A DNA stretch of 40,361 bases from Actinomadura physcomitrii (GTDB lineage Bacteria; Actinomycetota; Actinomycetes; Streptosporangiales; Streptosporangiaceae): NCBI RefSeq assembly GCF_008923205.2, contig NZ_WBMS02000009.1:230289-270649 (forward strand). Reading direction: 5' to 3'. The position numbers were made by a program, and so were the translations under genes. Of this stretch, positions 25,060-32,841 are shown piece after piece; positions within the stretch are counted from its first letter, which is position 1; every line of letters starts with the position of its first letter. Under the pieces are notes generated by a model, which saw nothing but the letters and a program-made list of their open reading frames with translations, had not been told where the DNA came from and made no database searches.

Positions 25060-25123
25060 GAGCATCGTCCGGATGCCGGGACGGCCCGGCGCACGGACGG
25101 CACCCGCGGAACGGGAGGCGCAC

Positions 25124-26125
25124 ATGGGACTGCCCATGCGGCTGGCGGTCAAGATCGGAACCCATCTGGTGCGGCAGAAGCTGCGCGGCACCGCCAAGTT
25201 CCCGATGATCATGGAGCTGGAACCGCTGTTCGCCTGCAACCTCAAGTGCGCGGGCTGCGGCAAGATCCAGCAGCCCGCGTCGCTGCTCAAGCAGCGGATG
25301 CCGGTCGAGCAGGCGGTGGCGGCCGTCGAGGAGTGCGGCGCGCCGATGGTGTCGATCGCCGGCGGCGAGCCGCTGATGCACCCGCAGATCGACCGGATCG
25401 TCGTCGAGCTGCTGCGGCGCCGCAAGTTCGTCGTCCTGTGCACCAACGCGGTGCTGCTGCGCAAGCATCTGCACCGCTTCCGCCCGCACCGCGACTTCGC
25501 GTGGATGGTCCACATCGACGGGCTGAAGGAGCGCCACGACGAGTCCGTCAGCAAGGACGGCGTCTTCGAGCAGGCCGTGGACGCGATCCGCGCCGCGAAG
25601 GCCGCCGGGTTCGCCGTCTACACGAACTCGACCTTCTTCAACACCGACACTCCCGAGACCATCCGGGAGACCCTCGACTACCTCAACGACGAGCTCGGCG
25701 TCGACCGGATGGAGATCGCGCCCGGCTACGCCTACGAGAAGGCGCCCGACCAGGACCGCTTCCTCGGCGTCCAGCAGACCCGCGAGCTGTTCGCGGCGGC
25801 GTTCGCGGGCGGCCGGCGGCGGCGCTGGCGGCTCAACCACTCGCCGCTCTACCTCGACTTCCTCGAAGGCAAGCGCGACTTCGCCTGCACCCCGTGGGGC
25901 GTGCCGTCGTACTCGCTCCTCGGCTGGCAGCGGCCCTGCTACCTGCTCGCCGACGGGTACGCCGCCACCTGGAAGGAACTGCTGGAGACCACCGACTGGG
26001 ACGCCTACGGGCGGGGCCGCGACCCGCGCTGCGACAACTGCATGGCCCACTGCGGCTACGAGCCCACCGCCGTCCTCGCCACCACGCAATCGTTGCGCGA
26101 GAGCCTGCGGGCGCTGGCCGGCTGA
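25124..26125 (+). CDS. hpnH: radical SAM adenosyl-hopene transferase HpnH
   Basis: A 333-residue radical SAM enzyme recognised as HpnH. The cluster motif C38-N-L-K-C42-A-G-C45 lies in FACNLKCAGCGKI. It is followed by SIAGGEPLMHP (the Gly-rich SAM-binding strand) and HIDGLKERHDESV. The C-terminal FACTPWGVPSYSLLGWQRPC and RCDNCMAHCGYE supply the extra cysteines of the family. HpnH adds the 5'-deoxyadenosyl radical to diploptene to give adenosylhopane, the first step towards bacteriohopanepolyols. No other hopanoid gene (hpnC-hpnG, squalene-hopene cyclase) is in the window, so it is isolated here. The ATG at 25124 has GGGAGG 5 bases upstream. Probably controlled by the divergent TetR protein. 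Confidence 0.92.
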   Translation: MGLPMRLAVKIGTHLVRQKLRGTAKFPMIMELEPLFACNLKCAGCGKIQQPASLLKQRMPVEQAVAAVEECGAPMVSIAGGEPLMHPQIDRIVVELLRRRKFVVLCTNAVLLRKHLHRFRPHRDFAWMVHIDGLKERHDESVSKDGVFEQAVDAIRAAKAAGFAVYTNSTFFNTDTPETIRETLDYLNDELGVDRMEIAPGYAYEKAPDQDRFLGVQQTRELFAAAFAGGRRRRWRLNHSPLYLDFLEGKRDFACTPWGVPSYSLLGWQRPCYLLADGYAATWKELLETTDWDAYGRGRDPRCDNCMAHCGYEPTAVLATTQSLRESLRALAG

Positions 26126-26135
26126 CGTTCCCGCG

Positions 26136-27377
26136 TCACCCCTCTTTGATCAGCATCTCGGGGCGTCCGGTGGCCAGCAGCCACGCGGGCAGCGTGACGA
26201 CGCACAGCAGCGGCAGCAGCTTGATGTCGGTGACGACGGCGACCGCCATGAACAGGCTCAGCCACCCCTGCCGCGTCAGCGCCACGAGCAGGCCGAGCAC
26301 CCCGGAGCCGATCGCGAGGGACACCGGGACGGCGTCCACCAGCCGGTTCGCGAGCAGCCCGATCGCGAGGCCGGTGAACACCGCGGGGAAGATCCGTCCG
26401 CCGCGGAACCCGCAGGACGCGGCCACCAGGATCGCGGCGAGCTTCACCACGATGATCAGCAGCAGCCCGCCCGCCGAGTGGGACGACGCGTGCCCGGTGA
26501 GCGTCTTCATCTCGTCCAGGCCCTTGAACAGGGTGATCCGGCCGCCGACCGCGCCGAGCACACCGAGCACCGCCCCGCCCGCCGCGAGCCCGACCACCGG
26601 GCCGGGCAGCCGGTGGAACACGGAGTGGACGTGCGGGAACGCGTACACCAGCAGCAGGCCGAGCGTGCACGCGACGAGGGCGATGACCGAGCCGCTGACC
26701 AGGTCCACGAGCTCGAAGCCGCGGTAGCCGGGGACGTCCACGCTCAGCGTCGGCGCGGCGAGCGCCACCGTGGTGAGCGCCCCCGCGCCGGCCGCGATGA
26801 GCGGCGCGAACAGCCGGTCCCACAACGGGGTGCCGGGCCCGCCCATCGCCGTCTCCGACAGGATGAGCGCGGCGGCGACGGGCGTGCCGAACAGGGCGCC
26901 GATCGTCCCCGCCGCCGCGATCCCCACCCACGCCTCGCCCGGTGCGGCGGGCAGGAACCGCGTGCCGAGCGCGAACGCCAGCGCGACGTTGACGGCGGTG
27001 ATCGGGTTCTCCGGACCGAGGCTGACGCCGCCCGCGAGCGTCAGCACGGTGGCGAGCAGCAGGCTCGGGACGACCCGGGCCGGGATCGGCGGCGCGACCA
27101 GGCCCTCGGTCGCGGGATCGTGCCCGGCGCGTCCGGGCACCTTCGCCACGGTGAGGCCGACCGCGGCGCCCGCGAGGGTGAGGATCAGGAACGTCCACCA
27201 AGCCGGCTCCCCGCCGATCCCGAGCGCGTGCGGCAACCGGTCCCACACCGCCTTCTGCAGCGCCTCGGCGACGGTGCTCACGCCGAGCAGCAGCAGGCTC
27301 GCCCCAACGCCGATGAGCAGCGCGGGCAGCGCCAGGGCCAGCAGCGCGGCAGGCCTGGTCGCGGTGGTACCGGCCAC
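26136..27377 (-). CDS. ClC-family chloride channel/transporter-like protein
   Basis: A 413-residue membrane protein with about ten to eleven hydrophobic segments. ClC landmarks are GGVSLGPENPI (equivalent to the GREGP selectivity loop, here with Glu displaced by one and followed by Asn) and SCGFRGGRIFPAVFTG (the GxFxP filter loop). ClC proteins move chloride or fluoride, alone or with protons. The usual S-G-S-G-I-P-E start loop is not obvious, so selectivity is uncertain; annotation as ion channel protein is safe. The N-terminus has a short basic-free stretch before the first membrane segment. It converges on hpnH with a 10-bp gap. Confidence 0.82.
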   Translation of the reverse strand: MAGTTATRPAALLALALPALLIGVGASLLLLGVSTVAEALQKAVWDRLPHALGIGGEPAWWTFLILTLAGAAVGLTVAKVPGRAGHDPATEGLVAPPIPARVVPSLLLATVLTLAGGVSLGPENPITAVNVALAFALGTRFLPAAPGEAWVGIAAAGTIGALFGTPVAAALILSETAMGGPGTPLWDRLFAPLIAAGAGALTTVALAAPTLSVDVPGYRGFELVDLVSGSVIALVACTLGLLLVYAFPHVHSVFHRLPGPVVGLAAGGAVLGVLGAVGGRITLFKGLDEMKTLTGHASSHSAGGLLLIIVVKLAAILVAASCGFRGGRIFPAVFTGLAIGLLANRLVDAVPVSLAIGSGVLGLLVALTRQGWLSLFMAVAVVTDIKLLPLLCVVTLPAWLLATGRPEMLIKEG

Positions 27378-27418
27378 CCGTCCTCCCCCGGAGCCGACGC
27401 GATCGGTCTTCCCTCTCC

Positions 27419-28300
27419 CTACCCCCGAAGATCACCGCCCGCACGCCAGTGACGGCGCCGCAGCAGCACGACCGGCGTCGCCGCCGCCATTCCCAGCGCG
27501 AACGGGGCCGCGGGCGCAAGACCGCCGATGGCCTGGTCGAAAGTGTCCGGGATGTGCAGCATCTTCATCCGGTTCAACGGCCACACCACGACGAAAGCGC
27601 GGCCGATGACCCGGTCCTCCGGAATGGCGCCGCCGCCCGGGTCCTTCTGATGCGCCCGCGAATCCGCGGACAGCTCCCGGTGGTCCCCCATGACCCACAG
27701 CGTCCCCGGCTGCACCGTCACCTCGAACGGCTGCTCGGACGGCTTGTTCCGCTCATGCGTGACCGGATCGGTGTAAAGGTACGAATGCTCGTCCAGGGCC
27801 GTCCCATTGACGGTCACGCGGCCCTGCGCGTCGCAGCATTTCACGTGGTCGCCCGGCACGCCGATGACCCGCTTGATGTAGTCCTTCTCGCCCGGCGCCA
27901 CCCCGAAGGCGCCGCCGCCCCACCGGAGGAACCGCTTCACCGGATTCTTCGGCTTCTCGTACGTCACCTCGGGATCCCAGGAGTCCAGCCCGTTGAACAC
28001 CACGATGTCGCCGCGCTTGACGTCGCGCGTGTGGTAAACGACCTTGTTCACCAGAACCCGGTCGCCGATCTCCAGCGTGTTCTGCATGGACCCGGACGGA
28101 ATGTAGAAGGCCTGCACCAGAAAGGTCTTCACCACCAGGGCCAGCACCACGGCGACGACGATCAGGACGGGCAGCTCCCGCCAGAACGAGCCCTTCCTCT
28201 TTTCCTTCGCCGAGTCGTCGTCCGACCGCTCCGACGCCTCGTCTTCGGACCCGTCGAGATCCTCCTCGCGGGGCGCCGCGCCGTCAGAGCTGGAATGCAT
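27419..28300 (-). CDS. lepB: type I signal peptidase
   Basis: A 293-residue signal peptidase I. An acidic, disordered N-terminus (about 38 residues) precedes one membrane segment (LPVLIVVAVVLALVVKTFLV). The catalytic serine S71 lies in FYIPSGSMQNTL and the general-base lysine K143 in DYIKRVIGVPGD. Box D is LWVMGDHRELSADSR, with the catalytic-site Ser/Asp. Near the C-terminus a second hydrophobic segment (LAPAAPFALGMAAATPVVLL) precedes a basic tail, an anchor seen in several actinomycete Sip proteins. Substrates are Sec- and Tat-exported preproteins; it acts on the outer face of the membrane. The ATG at 28300 is the only plausible start. Downstream is the ClC gene. Confidence 0.93.
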   Translation of the reverse strand: MHSSSDGAAPREEDLDGSEDEASERSDDDSAKEKRKGSFWRELPVLIVVAVVLALVVKTFLVQAFYIPSGSMQNTLEIGDRVLVNKVVYHTRDVKRGDIVVFNGLDSWDPEVTYEKPKNPVKRFLRWGGGAFGVAPGEKDYIKRVIGVPGDHVKCCDAQGRVTVNGTALDEHSYLYTDPVTHERNKPSEQPFEVTVQPGTLWVMGDHRELSADSRAHQKDPGGGAIPEDRVIGRAFVVVWPLNRMKMLHIPDTFDQAIGGLAPAAPFALGMAAATPVVLLRRRHWRAGGDLRG

Positions 28301-28391
28301 GTCTCTCCGATCTCCTCGGGCGTGCCGTCCAGGCGGGATCCTACTGTCGCCGCGCCCCGCTCCCCTCACCAGGCGCCGCCCACCCTCCGCG

Positions 28392-29288
28392 CTAGGAAGC
28401 CGGGCCCGTGAGGTAGTCGCCGTGCTCCAGGTCGTCGAGCAGCGTCGGGTGCACCGGCGCCCAGCCGAGCAGCTCCTGTGTGCGCGCGCTGGAGACGGGC
28501 GCGTCGATCCCGTAGACGGTGGCCATGAACGGACTCGGGAAGTGCGCGGCGGCCTCGTCCGGAGGCAACGAAACGGCGGGCAGCCCGAGCCCACGGCCGA
28601 TCGCCTCCGCGATGCTCTTGAACGGGACGTTCTCAGCCGCCCCATGGAGCACGCTGCCCGCGGGGGCCTTCTCCAACGCCAGGCGGAACAGGACCGCCGC
28701 GTCGAGCCGGTGCACCGCGGGCCACCGGTTGGCGCCGTCGCCGACATAAGCCGACACACCGGTCTTCCGCGCCGTGTCGACGAGCATGCCCATGAACCCG
28801 TAATCCCCAGGGCCGTGGACGGTCGGGGCGAGCCGGACCACGCTCGCCCGCACACCCCGGTCCGCGAAGCCGAGACAGGCCCGCTCGCCCGGGAGCCGGA
28901 AAGCGGCGATCCCGGACACGTCGGGCTCGTCCTGCTCGGTGCTCTCCCGTCCGGCGGGCATGACCAGCGTGCCCGAGGTGATGACGAGCGGCGCGCCCGA
29001 GCGTCCGAGCGTCTCGATCGCGGTCCGGTCGCGCCGCATCATGTCGTCCGGATCGGCGAAGTCGCCGCCGAACGCCATGTGCACGACGCCGTCTGCGGCT
29101 TCGGCGCCGCTGCGCAGGCTGTCGAGATCGTCCAGCGATCCCCGGTGCGGCACGGCGCCCAGCGACTCCAGTCGCGCCGCCGCGGCGTCCGACCGCGCGA
29201 GCCCGGTGACGGTGTGCCCGGCCGCCAAGAGCTCGGCGACGACGGCCGGACCGGTCAGCCCGGAACCACCCGTGACGAAGACATGCAT
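28392..29288 (-). CDS. NAD(P)-dependent epimerase/dehydratase (atypical SDR)
   Basis: A 298-residue extended/atypical SDR. VFVTGGSGLTGPAVVAEL is the dinucleotide-binding Rossmann motif, followed by a middle block ADGVVHMAFGGDFADPDD and the helix VRASVVRLAPTVHGPGDYGF. The usual YxxxK catalytic pair is not obvious; the place is taken by a segment with ERACLGFADRGVRAS, so it may belong to a group using other residues. Homologues are often called NAD-dependent dehydratase or epimerase. It is divergent from a TetR gene, and three CAGT-n-ACTG operators lie in the gap, so it is the likely target of that repressor and probably answers to a toxic or carbonyl compound. Confidence 0.85.
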   Translation of the reverse strand: MHVFVTGGSGLTGPAVVAELLAAGHTVTGLARSDAAAARLESLGAVPHRGSLDDLDSLRSGAEAADGVVHMAFGGDFADPDDMMRRDRTAIETLGRSGAPLVITSGTLVMPAGRESTEQDEPDVSGIAAFRLPGERACLGFADRGVRASVVRLAPTVHGPGDYGFMGMLVDTARKTGVSAYVGDGANRWPAVHRLDAAVLFRLALEKAPAGSVLHGAAENVPFKSIAEAIGRGLGLPAVSLPPDEAAAHFPSPFMATVYGIDAPVSSARTQELLGWAPVHPTLLDDLEHGDYLTGPAS

Positions 29289-29302
29289 GAGCTTCTCCTT
29301 AA

Positions 29303-29364
29303 CGCCAGTGACTGGCGCTTCTTAGCGACAGTCACTGACCCTACACGTAGCGCCAGTCACTGGC
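29303..29364. promoter_or_regulatory. three CAGT-n-ACTG operators between epimerase and TetR genes
   Basis: O1 CGCCAGT-G-ACTGGCG (29303-29317) and O3 GCCAGT-C-ACTGGC (29352-29364) are perfect palindromes. O2 CAGT-C-ACTG (29329-29337) keeps only the core. Centres are at 29310, 29333 and 29358, that is 23 and 25 bp apart, about two helical turns, so dimers would line up on one face of the DNA. The divergent gap is only 96 bp, so both promoters are covered. Confidence 0.78.
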
Positions 29365-29384
29365 ACATGCGATAGCCTCCAGGG

Positions 29385-29972
29385 GTGCCACGGAGCGGAG
29401 CAGAAGCGCGCCGCCGCCTTCGCCAGGCGGCCCTCGAGCTGTACCGGGAACGAGGATTCGACCAGACCACCACGGCCGAGATCGCCGCCCGGGCCGACGT
29501 CAACGAGCGCACGTTCTTCCGCCACTTCCCGGACAAGCGCGAGGTGCTCTTCGACGGCCAGGCCGACCTGCGCGACGCGCTGACCCGTGCGGTGGCCGAG
29601 GCGCCCGACGGCCTGGAACCGCTCGACGTCCTGCTCGGCGCCTTCCGCGAGGGCGGACGAATCCTCGAGGAGAACCGCCCCTTCTCCGAACCCCGGCAGG
29701 AGATCATCGCCGCGACGCCCACGCTCCGCGAGCGCGAGCTGGCCAAGGCCGCCGCGCTCACCGACGCCCTGGCGGACGCCCTGCGCCGGCGCGGCGTCGC
29801 CGACCGGCTGGCCGCCCTCGCCGCCCAGACCGGCTGGGCCGCCTTCCACCACGCCGTCCAAGCCTGGATCGACGACCCCTCACAGAGCCTGGACGCCCAT
29901 CTCTCCCAGACCTTCGCCGACCTGCGCGCCCTCACCGGCCACTATGTGCGGGGGTCCCGCGGCGCCGGATGA
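29385..29972 (+). CDS. TetR-family regulator
   Basis: A 195-residue TetR protein. The helix-turn-helix is RLRQAALELYRERGFDQTTT, then AEIAARADVNERTFFRHF, then PDKREVLFDGQADLRDALT. The C-terminal domain has RELAKAAALTDALADALRRR and a Trp-rich stretch TGWAAFHHAVQAWIDD. The GTG start at 29385 is preceded by AGGGG; the conserved part begins within a few codons. It is divergent from the epimerase gene and its own promoter is covered by the same three operators, so negative autoregulation is likely. The following bases (29973-30180) hold no gene I can support and include an open minus-strand frame that is not convincing. Confidence 0.9.
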   Translation: MPRSGAEARRRLRQAALELYRERGFDQTTTAEIAARADVNERTFFRHFPDKREVLFDGQADLRDALTRAVAEAPDGLEPLDVLLGAFREGGRILEENRPFSEPRQEIIAATPTLRERELAKAAALTDALADALRRRGVADRLAALAAQTGWAAFHHAVQAWIDDPSQSLDAHLSQTFADLRALTGHYVRGSRGAG

Positions 29973-30181
29973 CCCGCCCAAGGGAACTCACCGCGCTGAA
30001 TGGCGGCACGTGAGGGGGCAGCGGCAGCTCCTCCCCGGTCACCCGGAAGCGCGCCGCCACCGGCCGAAGCCCCTTCCGAGGGCCGGGGCCGTCCCTCATC
30101 CACTCCGCCAGCGTGGGCCAGACGGATGCCAGACCAGCACCTCTCCACCCCGCCCACGGTAAGCCGCAAACCAATGCGCCC

Positions 30182-30208
30182 CGCAGCGGTGCGCTCTTCA
30201 CAGCGTGA
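30182..30208 (+). pseudogene. 3'-end scar of a second integrase
   Basis: The last seven codons read SGALFTA and stop at 30206-30208, matching the end of the complete integrase at 33978-33998 (SGALFGA). Similarity continues after the stop for about 50 bases, through the arm-site remnant and the terminator, up to the duplicated att. There is no homology further left. Confidence 0.7.
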
Positions 30209-30257
30209 TCGGTGCCCGTGGCCCCCATGGCCAACGCAGAAGGCCCCTTCCATGATG

Positions 30258-30320
30258 GGAAGGGGCCTCTGAACTGGGCGCACCCGAAGGGATTCGAACC
30301 CCTAACCTTCTGATCCGTAG
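30258..30320. repeat. att site, left copy (63-bp duplicate of tRNA-Arg 3' half)
   Basis: Identical over 63 bp to 34060-34122. It includes the T arm, variable region and anticodon of tRNA-Arg, but at 30321 the sequence departs from tRNA, so no complete tRNA can form. It is preceded by a copy of the terminator hairpin (30241-30268), which differs from the right copy at one loop base. Confidence 0.92.
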
Positions 30321-30412
30321 ATTCCCAAACGATCACTGCCCCCGTCCGAACCCGTCCGCACACTGGGCCGATGACCTGCGCGCCGTCCGAACCCGTTCAC
30401 CCCGATCCAAGA

Positions 30413-30802
30413 TCATCCGCCCCGGTGGCTCCCACCGTGGCTCCCGGGGAGCCACCGGACGTACCCACCCCCTGCGGGTAGTTCGTCCTCGTAGTCGCAT
30501 GCGGCGACCGCGTCGTATCCGGCCCGCCAGGCGGAGGTGAGGAGTTTCGACACCACGTCCACCACCTGGCTGGGAAGGGCTTCTTGCTTCTCGACCTCGA
30601 TCTTGATTGGCCAGGCGGGAAAGTCCTCCGAGTCCGGAAGGAAACCAGGGTTGCGCAAGACTTCGATCTCAAGGCCGTCGAGATGTGCGACTGTGCCGTC
30701 AAGGGCAGTAGCGGTGGCTTGGGCCACCAGGTCAACCGCAGCGTTCTTGGACAGACCTCGTAGGTAGAGCCCGCAGTAGTCGTAGCGCTCCGGCATGATC
30801 AT
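30413..30802 (-). CDS. hypothetical protein of the tRNA-Arg element
   Basis: A 129-residue cytosolic protein I do not recognise. It begins ERYDYCGLYLRGLSKNAAVD, with alternating strands and helices. A middle part DGLEIEVLRNPGF and an acidic/hydrophobic second half KIEVEKQEALPSQVVDVVSK then AGYDAVAACDYEDELP suggest a two-layer alpha/beta fold. There is no signal peptide or membrane segment. The ATG at 30802 has GGGAGAG 5 bases upstream, and the one at 30796 is also possible. Its 3' end (30422-30458) lies over the TGGCTCCC repeats near the left att, so its last residues, SHGGSHRGG, are dictated by the arm sites. Confidence 0.6.
   Translation of the reverse strand: MIMPERYDYCGLYLRGLSKNAAVDLVAQATATALDGTVAHLDGLEIEVLRNPGFLPDSEDFPAWPIKIEVEKQEALPSQVVDVVSKLLTSAWRAGYDAVAACDYEDELPAGGGYVRWLPGSHGGSHRGG
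30422..30458. repeat. arm-type repeats beside left att
   Basis: TGGCTCCCA at 30426-30434 and TGGCTCCC at 30438-30445 are direct repeats with a 12-bp period, and GGGAGCCA at 30447-30454 is the inverted copy. CCGGTGGCTCCC (30422-30433) pairs with GGGAGCCACCGG (30447-30458). The same 12-bp-spaced pair occurs at 34009-34029 next to the right att. Confidence 0.7.
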
Positions 30803-30858
30803 CTCCGCTCTCCCATCGCCGTCGTCTCCATCGGACCGCGACGGACGGACGGACCTGT

Positions 30859-30927
30859 CCGGAGGGTGCTCCCGCGCGAACGGCGCGCACCCCGTGACAG
30901 ACAGATTCGCGCGGGAGTGCCCTCCGG
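30859..30927. repeat. 22-bp imperfect inverted repeat upstream of rep
   Basis: Bases 30859-30880 and 30906-30927 pair at 20 of 22 positions, with a 25-base spacer. Its place upstream of the replication gene suggests an origin, an operator or, for an AICE, a transfer-locus structure; the sequence alone cannot decide. Confidence 0.6.
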
Positions 30928-30938
30928 GTCGCGGGGGT

Positions 30939-30962
30939 CCAGGGGGCGGCGCAGCCCCCTGG
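30939..30962 (-). terminator. stem-loop terminator after the 76-residue gene
   Basis: CCAGGGGGC (30939-30947) pairs with GCCCCCTGG (30954-30962), a perfect 9-bp stem with a 6-base loop, starting 11 bases after the stop codon at 30974-30976. There is no T run, as is usual in this GC range. Confidence 0.6.
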
Positions 30963-30973
30963 TTCGAGCTCGC

Positions 30974-31204
30974 TCAACCAAGTCTTGCGCGGATCTCGCT
31001 GGCCTGCGCCCGAGCGGCCTCCGCTTCTGTTGCCGCTTGCTCTCGGTCTGATTCGAACAAGAGCCGCTCGGCCAGCTCATCGAGGACATCCGCCATCTCG
31101 TCACGCCACTCGGCGAGCGCGAGGGACTGGGCCTCTGCTGGTCGACGGGCACGCACCTCGCGTAGCCGCTTCAAGGAACGCTTGAGTTCCGCAGGGATGG
31201 TCAC
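30974..31204 (-). CDS. small helical protein, possible ribbon-helix-helix/accessory protein
   Basis: A 76-residue protein. It starts VTIPAELKRSLKRLREVRAR, a short strand plus helix as in ribbon-helix-helix proteins. A long charged helix follows, with FESDREQAATEAEAARAQAS suggesting a coiled coil. There are no cysteines and no membrane segment. Two GTG codons compete: 31204 has AAGG 6 bases upstream, 31210 has none. It is divergent from rep with about 50 bp between. A copy-control or operator-binding protein for rep would fit the position, but this is inference. Confidence 0.58.
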   Translation of the reverse strand: MTIPAELKRSLKRLREVRARRPAEAQSLALAEWRDEMADVLDELAERLLFESDREQAATEAEAARAQASEIRARLG

Positions 31205-31252
31205 AGTCACCTTCGAAGTGGTTGAACCGATCGTAGGCGGCGGCGCGAACCC

Positions 31253-32635
31253 GTGGCGGCCGGACGGGGCGGGGCCGGCGGACGCGTCGCGATGCGCGGC
31301 CCGGCGCGGCCGCCCGGTGACCGGCGCCCACGCCGCACGCTCCGGGCGGCCAGGCGCGGGGCCGCGCCAGCGGCCCGAGCGCCGCCGCCCCTTGATATCG
31401 AGATCGAACGCACCGGCGTGCGGGGCTCGCTCAAGACCGGTGGGGAGGCGCGGGGCCGGCGGACTCGGTCGACGCGGCGGCGGCAGGACGCGCCGGACCT
31501 GCCTCGGCGTCCGGTCGACTCCCGCACGGTCGGCAAGGTGTTCCGGGGCCGCGACGGGAAGACGTTCCGGCCGTCGCTGTTCCTGACCCTGACCTTGGAC
31601 TCCTACGGGCGGGTCCGCTCGGACGGTACCCCGGTCGACCCGGCCACCTACGACTACACGCGGGCCGCACGCGATGCGCTGCACTTCTCCAAGCTGGTAG
31701 ATCGGTTCGTGCAGAACCTGCGCCGGTTCGTCGGCTACGACGTGCAGTACTTCGCCACCGTCGAGCCCCAGCGGCGGCTGGCTCCGCACCTGCACATGGC
31801 GATCCGCGGAACCATCTCCCGCACCGAACTGCGGCAAGTCGTCGCGGCCACCTATCACCAGGTGTGGTGGCCCTCCACCGATCGCGTCGTCTACTCCGGG
31901 AATCGGCTGCCGGTCTGGGACGAGGCTGCGGGCGAGAACGGCGGCTACCTCGACCCCGAAACCGGCGAAGTCCTCCCCACCTGGGATGACGCGCTGGACG
32001 CCATCGGCCTGGACGAGAACGCCGAACCCCTGCACGTCGTCCGCTTCGGCCGCCAGATCGACGCCCAAGGCGTCCTGGCCGACTCGGCCGACTCGCGGCG
32101 CTGCATCGGCTACCTGACCAAGTACCTGGTCAAGGGTGTCGCCGAATGCCACGAAGCGGAGACGGCGGCGCAGCGTGAGCACGTCGACCGGATGGCCGAA
32201 GCGCTCCGCTTCGAGCCGTGCTCGCCGACGTGCGCGAACTGGCTGCGCTACGGCGTGCAGCCCAAGAACGCCCGGCGGGGGATGACTCCCGGGTTCTGCA
32301 AGGGCAAAGCGCACAGGCGCGAACACCTCGGCTACGGCGGACGCCGCGTCCTCGTCTCACGCAAATGGTCGGGAAAGACCCTCGCCGATCACAAGGCCGA
32401 CCGCAAAGCCTGGGCACTGGCCCGGCTGGCTGAGGCCGGCATCCCCGTCTCCAACCCGGCCGACCCGCAAGCGGCCTACGTCTGGGAACGCGCGGGGCCT
32501 GGTGACCCGGACGTCCGGCCGACCGAGCATCGGCTCTTGCTCCTGATCAACGAACGCATCCAACGGCGCCGCCAGCTCGACGCCGCGACCCAGAACACGA
32601 CTTCCGAACTTTCGGCAACTGCGGAGGCAGCGTGA
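31253..32635 (+). CDS. replication initiator (RepSA-like), probably N-terminally altered
   Basis: A 460-residue frame whose last 370 residues are a RepSA-type rolling-circle initiator. TFRPSLFLTLTLDSYGRV is the first conserved strand. The HUH metal motif is in LAPHLHMAIRG, and CIGYLTKYLVKGV carries the catalytic Tyr. CSPTCANWLRYG and GFCKGKAHRREHLG complete the family. The family usually begins with a cysteine-rich zinc region (CxxC) before the first strand. Here that part is replaced by about 90 residues of Arg/Ala/Pro-rich sequence with no Cys, and an in-frame stop at 31223 limits extension. The true start is therefore unclear (GTG 31253, or later). The stop overlaps xis by 4 bp (GTGA). Confidence 0.85.
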   Translation: MAAGRGGAGGRVAMRGPARPPGDRRPRRTLRAARRGAAPAARAPPPLDIEIERTGVRGSLKTGGEARGRRTRSTRRRQDAPDLPRRPVDSRTVGKVFRGRDGKTFRPSLFLTLTLDSYGRVRSDGTPVDPATYDYTRAARDALHFSKLVDRFVQNLRRFVGYDVQYFATVEPQRRLAPHLHMAIRGTISRTELRQVVAATYHQVWWPSTDRVVYSGNRLPVWDEAAGENGGYLDPETGEVLPTWDDALDAIGLDENAEPLHVVRFGRQIDAQGVLADSADSRRCIGYLTKYLVKGVAECHEAETAAQREHVDRMAEALRFEPCSPTCANWLRYGVQPKNARRGMTPGFCKGKAHRREHLGYGGRRVLVSRKWSGKTLADHKADRKAWALARLAEAGIPVSNPADPQAAYVWERAGPGDPDVRPTEHRLLLLINERIQRRRQLDAATQNTTSELSATAEAA

Positions 32636-32841
32636 TCACTACGGCGAACGGGGCGGCGGAACCGCTCCTTTGGAAGCCCGAACAGGCGGCCGTGATGCTC
32701 GGCATCGGACGCACCAAGGTCTATGACCTGATGCGTACCGGTGCGCTGCGGTCGGTCCGGCTCGGCGGCTCTCGAAGGATTCCGGCAACGGCGCTCACCG
32801 AGTTCGTTGCCCGGCTCGAAGAGGAGACGGACGCGGCATGA
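32632..32841 (+). CDS. xis: excisionase (HTH_17/MerR-like)
   Basis: A 69-residue single-domain excisionase: LLWKPEQAAVMLGIGRTKVY, then DLMRTGALRSVRLGGSRRIP. This is the winged helix-turn-helix of MerR-like Xis proteins, ending in a short acidic helix EFVARLEEE. It bends att DNA and directs the integrase to excision. The GTG at 32632 overlaps the rep stop (GTGA) and its own stop overlaps the integrase start (ATGA). All three proteins are therefore translationally coupled, as in pSAM2. Confidence 0.92.
   Translation: MITTANGAAEPLLWKPEQAAVMLGIGRTKVYDLMRTGALRSVRLGGSRRIPATALTEFVARLEEETDAA

Noticed and set aside
29973..30180. Minus-strand open frame between TetR and the left scar
   Set aside because: It runs across the att repeat and has no conserved motif. 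A few stretches look protein-like but are not enough to call a gene.
30280..30330. A second tRNA-Arg gene
   Set aside because: Only the 3' half matches; after the anticodon loop the sequence departs, so no 5' half exists. It is an att duplicate.
30974..32326. 450-codon minus-strand frame opposite rep
   Set aside because: Only the last 76 codons (30974-31204) look like a protein. The rest is antisense to the HUH initiator.
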